From: JAJXWB01 sp046349085
GTDB lineage: Bacteria; Pseudomonadota; Alphaproteobacteria; Rhizobiales; Beijerinckiaceae
NCBI GenBank assembly: GCA_046349085.1
Contig: JAXMDA010000001.1
Location: forward strand, 186,001-250,000
Length of the DNA: 64,000 nt
Direction of reading: 5' to 3'
Shown: positions 58,567-64,000 of the stretch, one piece after another
Position numbering within the stretch: position 1 is the first letter of the stretch
How the letters are laid out: each line of letters opens with the position of its first letter
Position numbers and translations under genes: made by a program
The notes under the pieces: generated by a model
Seen by the model: only the letters and a program-made list of their open reading frames with translations
Database searches by the model: none
Told to the model about the DNA's origin: nothing

Positions 58567-59331
58567 CTAGACGGCGGTTCGCATGGACCGGATCAATGTG
58601 AGAATGCGCTGGCGCAGTTCGAGAAACTCCGGCTCGGCGCGGGTGGCGATCTGGTCGCGCGGGCGCGGCAGCCGCACCCGGATGTCCTCGATGACGCGCG
58701 TCGGGCGATTGGAAAGCACGAGCACGCGGTCGGCCATGTAGATGGCCTCGTCGACGTCGTGCGTGACGAGCAGGCAGGTCTTGCCGAGTTCAGCGGACAG
58801 GCGCAGCAGCAGATCCTGAATGTCCGCGCGGGTCTGGGCGTCGACGGCGGCGAGCGGTTCGTCGAGCAGCAGGAGACGGGGCTTGGCGGCGAGCGCGCGG
58901 GCGATCGCCACGCGCTGCTGCATGCCGCCGGACACCTGCCATGGATAATGCGCCTCGAAGCCCTTCAAGCCTACGGCGGCAAGCATTTCCGTCGCGCGTG
59001 CGCGCTTGTCGGCGCCCGAGCCGTCGATACGGCGCATCCCGAACAGCACATTGTCGAGATTGCGACGCCATGGCAGGAGGGACCGGCTGTAGTCCTGGAA
59101 GATGAGCGCCATGCCTTCGGGCGGCTCGCTCAGCGCGCGCCCCTCGAACACGACTTCGCCGCTATCGACGCGCCGCAGCCCGGCGAGACAGGTGAGCAAG
59201 GTCGTCTTGCCGCAGCCCGAAGGCCCCACGACGGATATGAACTCGCCCTGCCCTGCGACAAGCGAAAGACCGCGCACGATATCCACGCCGCCGAGCGATT
59301 TCGAGATCTGGTCGACGCGCAGGATCGTCAT
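58567..59331 (-). CDS. ABC transporter ATP-binding protein (NitT/TauT type)
   Basis: A 254-residue ATPase from ATG 59331 (MTILRVDQISKSLGG). Walker A is GPSGCGKTT at about 36-44, the signature VSGGMQQRVAIARAL, Walker B LLLLDEPLAAVD, and the switch His is in LLVTHDVDEAIYMADR. DYSRSLLPWRRNLDNV is the Q-loop region typical of SsuB/TauB proteins. It powers uptake through the two permeases. It starts 19 bases after the MarR gene. Confidence 0.92.
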   Translation of the reverse strand: MTILRVDQISKSLGGVDIVRGLSLVAGQGEFISVVGPSGCGKTTLLTCLAGLRRVDSGEVVFEGRALSEPPEGMALIFQDYSRSLLPWRRNLDNVLFGMRRIDGSGADKRARATEMLAAVGLKGFEAHYPWQVSGGMQQRVAIARALAAKPRLLLLDEPLAAVDAQTRADIQDLLLRLSAELGKTCLLVTHDVDEAIYMADRVLVLSNRPTRVIEDIRVRLPRPRDQIATRAEPEFLELRQRILTLIRSMRTAV

Positions 59332-59350
59332 GACGCGCCCCATCGACCGG

Positions 59351-59869
59351 TCATGGCCGCGTCTCCGGGCGCGGGCGCGCGGCCTGCTCCTTGATCGTCG
59401 CCTCGTAGGCGCGCGCCGTCGACGCCGTCAGCTTGTCGAGCAACCGAAAGAGCTGCGCGCGTTCGCGATCGCTCAAGGCCTCGAGCAGATGGGCGTTGCG
59501 GTCGGCGGCGAAGGCCAGCATGCGGTCGTGGCAGCGCCGGCCTTCCGCGGTCAGTCGGAACAGCGGTCCGCGCTTGCCGTTGGCGCCGGGCGCGGCCGCG
59601 ACCAGGCCCCTCTCGGTCAGCGCCTTGATCGTGCGACTGAGCTGACCCTTGTCCTGGTAGAGCGCGCGCGACAGATCGGCCAGCGAAGCCGGCGCCCATG
59701 CCTTGACGGCGCCGAGCGCGCGCCACTCGCCGAGGTTCATGCCGAAGCGGCCGGATATCTGCGATTGCGCCTTGCGGTCGCTGATCGTCGTGAGCAGTGA
59801 AAGGCGAAACCCGAGCAGGTCGCGAATGTCGCGCGGTTGCGTCGAGGGAATGGCCGGACCTGCGTTCAT
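59351..59869 (-). CDS. MarR-family transcriptional regulator of the ABC/amidohydrolase operon
   Basis: A 172-residue regulator from ATG 59869, with an alternative ATG five codons upstream. The winged helix is ASLADLSRALYQDKGQLSRT and IKALTERGLVAAAPGANGKR, with the wing in RGPLFRLTAEG. It is the first gene of the operon, so it probably controls its own transcription with that of the transporter and hydrolase. A dyad overlapping its promoter region (59889-59906) is the likely operator. The inducing ligand may be the transported compound or its product. Confidence 0.87.
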   Translation of the reverse strand: MNAGPAIPSTQPRDIRDLLGFRLSLLTTISDRKAQSQISGRFGMNLGEWRALGAVKAWAPASLADLSRALYQDKGQLSRTIKALTERGLVAAAPGANGKRGPLFRLTAEGRRCHDRMLAFAADRNAHLLEALSDRERAQLFRLLDKLTASTARAYEATIKEQAARPRPETRP

Positions 59870-59888
59870 CACGCCCGCCTTCATTGAC

Positions 59889-59906
59889 AAGGTCAACGTC
59901 AACCTT
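59889..59906. promoter_or_regulatory. Dyad AAGGT-N8-ACCTT before the MarR gene, candidate operator
   Basis: AAGGT (59889-59893) and ACCTT (59902-59906) are inverted, with a central ACGT core. A direct repeat GTCAAC-GTCAAC lies inside. It is 20 bases upstream of the MarR start and overlaps TTGAC sequences that could be its -35 region, as expected for an autorepressor. Confidence 0.5.
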
Positions 59907-60027
59907 ATCGGTTGGCCGCGCGCGGTCAAGAGCGTCGCTCCAGGAAACGTCGGCTTCCGCGCCCGCTTTCCCTGTCCTATTGTGCCGGGCCGCCACGCCG
60001 CCTGCGCGGAGCAGACCGAAAGACCCA

Positions 60028-60981
60028 ATGAAGCGCATCGCAACCGCCCTCGCCTGCCTGCTGTCCCTCGTCGCAGGCGCGCCCGCATGGGCGCAGACGA
60101 AGCCCGACCTGGCGGTCGAGGCGCGCAATCTCTCGACGTCCGACATTTGCGCGGAGAAGGACAATATCCAGATCGATTTTGCATCGCCGGCGGTGCGCAG
60201 CTTCCGCGTTCAGGCGATCCATCCGGTTTATATCGGCGCGATCGGCGTCGACCGCTACGCCCCCGATTTCTCGAGCTGCTCCTTCGCGACCAACAAGTAT
60301 TTCGGCGAGGACGGCGAGCGCGTGACGCTTTACGAAACGCCGGCGCTGCAGATCGTCGCCTATCGGCTGCCGAACTTCTGGCGGCCCGCGCGCACGCCCA
60401 TCCGCATCGGCGCGAAAGTCTTCGAGGGCTTTCATGCGGCGCAACTATGGGTGCGGCACCGCGAGCGCGCGGAAGAAGTGATGGTGTTCTATCCGCCGGA
60501 CGGCTACTGGCGCATCCGCCCGCTGCCATTCGCGGACATGCGCTGGACCGCCTACGGCTCCTCCTTTCTCGTCGGTCCCGTGGAAGTGCAGGAGCGCCCG
60601 GTCGTCGATCTCGCGGCGATCGCCTTCGATCCGGCGACGAAGACATTCACGCTCGACTTCCGGCGCGGCGGCTCCGCGCGCATGAAGCTCGAGGCTCTCG
60701 ATCAGGATCACATTTCGCTGGACGTCGCCTTCGACGGGGCGATGCCGGACAACCTGCCTTTCGCGACGATGCGCTCGATGTTTGCGACCGAAACCAATTC
60801 GGATGTCGCGCGCGCGGCCTGGCTGCTCAAGGGCGCCGACGCCTGGAGCGAAGGCTCGATCATGGATTTCAAGAAGGGCGACGTCACCGAATTCTGGGCG
60901 GGTCGTCGCCTGCCCTCGCGGCACAACACCAGCGCCCCGGACATGAACTTCAGCCTGTTCTCGCCCAAGGCCGCGCGCTGA
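60028..60981 (+). CDS. Exported protein of unknown function (317 aa)
   Basis: A 317-residue protein with a Sec signal peptide (MKRIATALACLLSLVAGAPA, cleavage near AWAQT). The mature part looks like a beta-rich, soluble periplasmic protein with two Cys (SDICAEK, DFSSCSFA) that could form a disulfide. No enzyme motif is recognised. It abuts the start of the DUF1624 membrane protein with no gap (stop 60981, start 60982). The two are therefore one unit and may act together on an extracytoplasmic substrate. Confidence 0.75.
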   Translation: MKRIATALACLLSLVAGAPAWAQTKPDLAVEARNLSTSDICAEKDNIQIDFASPAVRSFRVQAIHPVYIGAIGVDRYAPDFSSCSFATNKYFGEDGERVTLYETPALQIVAYRLPNFWRPARTPIRIGAKVFEGFHAAQLWVRHRERAEEVMVFYPPDGYWRIRPLPFADMRWTAYGSSFLVGPVEVQERPVVDLAAIAFDPATKTFTLDFRRGGSARMKLEALDQDHISLDVAFDGAMPDNLPFATMRSMFATETNSDVARAAWLLKGADAWSEGSIMDFKKGDVTEFWAGRRLPSRHNTSAPDMNFSLFSPKAAR

Positions 60982-61947
60982 ATGACCAGCGGCGGCGCGG
61001 TGAACGACAGGCCGCGCACGCGGATTGTGGCGCTCGACATGGCGCGCGGCGGCGCGCTCGTCGCCATGTTCGCCTATCATCTCGTGTGGGACCTCGCGCA
61101 TTTCGGCTATATCGACGGGCGCACGCCCTTCGTCCCGCAAATGCGGATTTTCAGTCATGTCATCGCCTGCGCTTTCCTGTTCATCGCGGGGCTGAGCCTC
61201 GCGCTCGCGCGCCGCGCGCCCTTCGACTGGCGCGCCTACTGGATGCGAATCGCTGTCGTGGCCGCGGCGGCGGCGCTCGTGACGGTCGCGAGCTGGCTGC
61301 TGTTTCCGGCTGGCCTGATCTTCTTCGGCATTCTTCATTGCATAGCCGCCGCCAGCCTCGTCGCCCTCCCGTTCCTGTTCGCGCCCTGGCCGGCGGCGCT
61401 GGCCGCCGGGATCCTCGCCTGCTTGCTGCCGCAGTTCCTGTCGCTTGCCGCCTTCGACGCGCCGGCGCTGATGTGGACCGGTCTCGGCCGTCTCCTTCCG
61501 GCGTCGAACGATTTTCGCCCTCTTCTTCCCTGGTCGGGCGCGCTCCTGATCGGACTGGCCGCCGGCCAATTCATGGAAGGGCGCGGCGGCTTCGGCGCCC
61601 TGCGCCGGATCAGGGGCGCGAACGCCCCTGCTCGTTGGCTCGCCTTCGGCGGCCGCCATTCGCTTGCCATCTATCTGATTCATCAGCCTGTTTTCTTCGC
61701 TCTGCTGACCGCGTCGATATGGGCGCTGGGTCCGCCGGTCCCCGCCGACGAACGGCCATTCCGGCAGATGTGCGAGCGACAATGCGCGACAACCGGCGCT
61801 GGCGCGGACGAGTGCCGGCGCGGCTGCGCCTGTACAGCCCAGACCTTCAAGCGGCTCAATCTCTGGGACAAGCTGCGGGCCAGCGCGCTCGACGAAGCCG
61901 AAAAGGCGATTCTCTCCCGCGTGGCGAAAGATTGCGCAAAAAAATAA
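60982..61947 (+). CDS. DUF1624 / heparan-alpha-glucosaminide N-acetyltransferase-like membrane protein
   Basis: A 321-residue integral membrane protein with about eight spans. RIVALDMARGGALVAMFAYH and LVWDLAHFGYIDG, then IFSHVIACAFLFIAGLSLAL, and GGRHSLAIYLIHQPVFFALL near the end, are typical of the DUF1624/HGSNAT-like acetyltransferase family. The C-terminal tail is Cys-rich (MCERQCATTGAG, CRRGCACTAQ), probably forming disulfides or binding a metal. Members are thought to move acetyl groups across the membrane. It directly follows the exported unknown protein. Confidence 0.83.
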   Translation: MTSGGAVNDRPRTRIVALDMARGGALVAMFAYHLVWDLAHFGYIDGRTPFVPQMRIFSHVIACAFLFIAGLSLALARRAPFDWRAYWMRIAVVAAAAALVTVASWLLFPAGLIFFGILHCIAAASLVALPFLFAPWPAALAAGILACLLPQFLSLAAFDAPALMWTGLGRLLPASNDFRPLLPWSGALLIGLAAGQFMEGRGGFGALRRIRGANAPARWLAFGGRHSLAIYLIHQPVFFALLTASIWALGPPVPADERPFRQMCERQCATTGAGADECRRGCACTAQTFKRLNLWDKLRASALDEAEKAILSRVAKDCAKK

Positions 61948-62118
61948 TCCGGCGTTTCCGGCGCGAAAATTGACCGATTTCGGCCCGTCGATTGCACAAT
62001 TTGCGCTCGCGGGGCCGGGAATCGGCGAAATTTGGCCCCACTGAACGAAAATTATTGTTTCGTTTGGGAAATCGCTGTCTGCTCACCCTACGTTTCCATA
62101 TGCGCCTCGGCGGGCGGG

Positions 62119-62143
62119 GGAACGGTTTGAGCGCAGGCTCGTT
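62119..62143 (+). promoter_or_regulatory. EcfG (general stress sigma) promoter of the KGG protein
   Basis: GGAAC (62119-62123), then exactly 16 bases, then CGTT (62140-62143). This is a full match to the EcfG consensus GGAAC-N16-CGTT. It lies 79 bases before the ATG of the KGG stress protein, a family often under EcfG control. The rest of the 275-base gap (61948-62222) shows an AT-rich stretch but no gene. Confidence 0.75.
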
Positions 62144-62222
62144 AAGTCAGAGGTCGACCGCAATCCGCTGGCGTTTCAGCCGGCCGGGTCGGCCCCTAAA
62201 GAGGGGTAGGCCAGTGGAAGAG

Positions 62223-62489
62223 ATGAAAAAGAAATCGACGCGCGGCTTCGCGTCGATGGATCCCGAAAAGCAGCGCGCCATTGCGCGCAAGGGCGGCGAG
62301 AGCGTGCCGAGCGACAAGCGCAGCTTCTCGAAGAACCCTGATCTTGCCGCAGCGGCAGGACGGAAGGGCGGGACGCACGTCGATCCCAACAAGCGCAGCT
62401 TCGCCCGCAATCCTCAGCTCGCCTCCGAGGCGGGCCGCAAGGGCGGCCATGCTTCGCACCGGGCCGGACGGCGGGACGCGGCGGAATAG
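62223..62489 (+). CDS. KGG-repeat general stress protein
   Basis: An 88-residue basic, hydrophilic protein with three KGG motifs: RAIARKGGESVP, AGRKGGTHVDPN and AGRKGGHASHRA, spaced by about 28 residues with DKRSFSKNP and NKRSFARNP between. This matches the stress-induced GsiB/con-10-like KGG family, which is intrinsically disordered and protects against desiccation or osmotic stress. The perfect EcfG promoter upstream supports general-stress expression. It is convergent with cysG, with a ten-base gap. Confidence 0.88.
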   Translation: MKKKSTRGFASMDPEKQRAIARKGGESVPSDKRSFSKNPDLAAAAGRKGGTHVDPNKRSFARNPQLASEAGRKGGHASHRAGRRDAAE

Positions 62490-62499
62490 CCGCGAAGTC

Positions 62500-63924
62500 C
62501 TAGGCGCGCAGCCGAGCGACCGGCCCGGAGAGGGCCGCGCCGAGAATGAGGAGGCACGGCCCGACGGGCCGGGCGTGTTCAGCCTTGTCCGCGATCGTCC
62601 CGAGCGTCGCGGAAATCCGTCGCTCGTCCGGCCAGGTGGCGCGGTCCACGAGGACCGCAGGCGTCGACGGGTCCAGGCCCTCGCGCGCAAGTTTCTGCGT
62701 CAGCTCCCGCATTTTCCGTATGCCCATGTACACGACGGTCGTCGCCCCGGGGTCTGCGAGCGCGCGCCAGTCGATGTCGTCAGGCAGCGATCCGTCGCGG
62801 CCGTGGGCGGTCACGAACTGCACGCGGCGGGCAAGATCGCGTTCAGTCAGCGACGCGCGCAGCGAGGCCGCCGCGCCTGAGGCCGCCGTCACGCCGGGTA
62901 TAACCTCGACCTCCAGCCCGGCGGCGTGCAACGCCTCGATCTCCTCGGTCGCACGGCCAAATATCGACGGGTCGCCGCCCTTGAGCCGCACGACGGTCTT
63001 GCCGGCGCATGCAAGCGCGACAAGTTTCGCCGTAATCGTCGGCTGTTCCGGAGAGGGTCGATAGCCGCGCTTGCCGACATCGAGCTTTTCGGCTTCGCGG
63101 CGCGCAAAATCGAGAACGCCGGACGACACCAGGTCGTCATAGAGAACGACGTCGGCGGATTGCAGGGCGCGCACCGCTTTGAGCGTCAGCAATTCCGGAT
63201 CGCCGGGACCCGCGCCGACAAGGATGACCCTGCCGCCGCGCACTCCATCAGCATCATCGGCGATGCCCGCGAAAAGCGCCTGCCTATCGGCCTCGGTCGG
63301 CGGCGCGTCCGGCCGCGCAAAGGCGAGCGCCGCGAAACTCTCCCAGAATTTGCGCCGCGCGCGGAACGGCAGGTCGCGCGCCGCAATGTCCTCGCGCCAG
63401 TCCCGGGCGGCCCGCGCCCATGCGGCGAAACCCTCCGGCGCCAGGGTTTCGATGCGCGCGCGCAGCGCCTGGCCAAAGACCGGCGCCGCGCCGTCGGTCG
63501 AAATTCCGACGACAAGCGGCGAACGATTGACGATGGAGCCGAACTGGAAATCGCAAAATGCGGGGCGGTCGACGACATTGGCGACGGCGCCGGCGGCGCG
63601 GGCGGCGACGCAGAAATTGCGGGCCTCCTCCTCCGAGGATGCGTCGGCGACGGCGATCAGCGCGCCGGCAAGATCGGCAGGCGTCCATGCCCGCCGATGA
63701 AGCTCGACCCCGCCGGCGCCGGCGGCGAGGCGATCGAGCCGTTCGCCCGGTTCCGCCGCGTAGATTTCAACGCGTGCGCCGGCCGAAGCGAGCAGCTCCG
63801 CCTTCCAGGCGGCGCCGTCGCTGCCCCCTGTCACGACGCAGCGGCGACCGGACAATCTGAAGAAAGCCGGCAGGCTCGCCAGCGCGGCCGCAGGCGCGCG
63901 CCTGTCGTTTGCCTCATCGCTCAT
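62500..63924 (-). CDS. cysG: Siroheme synthase (precorrin-2 dehydrogenase/ferrochelatase plus uroporphyrinogen-III methyltransferase)
   Basis: A 474-residue fusion. The N-terminal 220 residues are the CysG-A/Met8-like part: RCVVTGGSDGAAWKAELLAS (the NAD site, with GGS where GGG is usual), then NVVDRPAFCDFQFGSIVNRS and PLVVGISTDGAAPVFGQALR. The C-terminal part is SUMT: VILVGAGPGDPELLTLKAVR, VVRLKGGDPSIFGRATEEIE and VEVIPGVTAASGAAASLRAS. It makes siroheme for sulfite and nitrite reductases from uroporphyrinogen III. It is convergent with the KGG gene. The 76 bases beyond its start to the window edge show no gene. Confidence 0.93.
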   Translation of the reverse strand: MSDEANDRRAPAAALASLPAFFRLSGRRCVVTGGSDGAAWKAELLASAGARVEIYAAEPGERLDRLAAGAGGVELHRRAWTPADLAGALIAVADASSEEEARNFCVAARAAGAVANVVDRPAFCDFQFGSIVNRSPLVVGISTDGAAPVFGQALRARIETLAPEGFAAWARAARDWREDIAARDLPFRARRKFWESFAALAFARPDAPPTEADRQALFAGIADDADGVRGGRVILVGAGPGDPELLTLKAVRALQSADVVLYDDLVSSGVLDFARREAEKLDVGKRGYRPSPEQPTITAKLVALACAGKTVVRLKGGDPSIFGRATEEIEALHAAGLEVEVIPGVTAASGAAASLRASLTERDLARRVQFVTAHGRDGSLPDDIDWRALADPGATTVVYMGIRKMRELTQKLAREGLDPSTPAVLVDRATWPDERRISATLGTIADKAEHARPVGPCLLILGAALSGPVARLRA

Positions 63925-64000
63925 GCCGAAGGCATATGCGCCGGGTCCGTAGAAAAGTCACGCGCCCGCCCGCCTTGCGCGGCGAAACAGAAACCCCGCG

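Overview
The window is a continuous piece of a very GC-rich bacterial chromosome. Gene content points to an alphaproteobacterium of the Hyphomicrobiales (Rhizobiales). The clues are a Shemin-type 5-aminolevulinate synthase, a PodJ-like Sel1/coiled-coil polar protein, an Flp pilin, a KGG stress protein, DUF3618 envelope proteins, promoters resembling those of the general stress sigma factor EcfG, and the large palindromic intergenic repeats common in that order. I cannot name the genus from sequence alone. Coding density is high, no intergenic gap exceeds 300 bases, and I saw no phage, transposase, integron or CRISPR array.

Layout. 0-5.5 kb: a surface-polysaccharide-like group (two family 4 glycosyltransferases and a GMC oxidoreductase), a lone 53-residue Flp pilin, a 95-residue unknown and a lipoprotein. 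5.5-10 kb: a transglutaminase-DUF2126 fusion divergent from a zinc metallopeptidase. 10-13.8 kb: a divergent hpaE/hpaD pair for homoprotocatechuate meta-cleavage with one operator-like dyad before each gene, then an acyl-CoA dehydrogenase. 13.9-19.7 kb: a kinase-like/P-loop fusion, a small exported protein and a 1265-residue PodJ-like protein.

20-27.5 kb is a beta-oxidation cluster: MerR regulator, terminator, promoter, acyl-CoA dehydrogenase, thiolase, FadB/J-type bifunctional enzyme, thioesterase and a DsbA-family isomerase. Three consecutive intergenic gaps each hold a different palindromic repeat. Convergent to it is a CrbS-like sodium/solute-symporter hybrid sensor kinase. 31-34 kb carries mscL, a class I aminotransferase and an AbrB-family membrane protein. 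34-36.8 kb is a tightly coupled four-gene envelope operon (DUF3618 protein, two Ala-rich helical proteins and a holin-superfamily membrane protein) behind an EcfG-like promoter. 37-41 kb holds a crotonase lacking the usual catalytic glutamates, a wax ester synthase/DGAT and hemA with a clear terminator. A FixK/FNR-like box lies well upstream of hemA.

41.8-54 kb contains a cyclopropane fatty acid synthase, a Pro-rich OmpA protein with an internal 153-bp duplication, an acyl-CoA ligase downstream of a hybrid kinase/LuxR regulator pair, an aldo/keto reductase, an NTF2-like protein and an acyltransferase-3/SGNH protein. 54.2 kb is tRNA-Gly(CCC). 54.4-59.9 kb is a six-gene operon: MarR regulator, NitT/TauT-type ABC transporter (ATPase, binding protein, two permeases) and an amidohydrolase, most simply read as an uptake-and-hydrolysis module for an unidentified compound. 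The window ends with a secreted protein abutting a DUF1624 membrane acyltransferase, a KGG stress protein with an excellent EcfG-like promoter, and a cysG-type siroheme synthase. Most of the window is ordinary chromosomal housekeeping and lipid metabolism. The less described parts are the transglutaminase-DUF2126/peptidase pair, the stress-controlled DUF3618 operon and the MarR-ABC-amidohydrolase operon.
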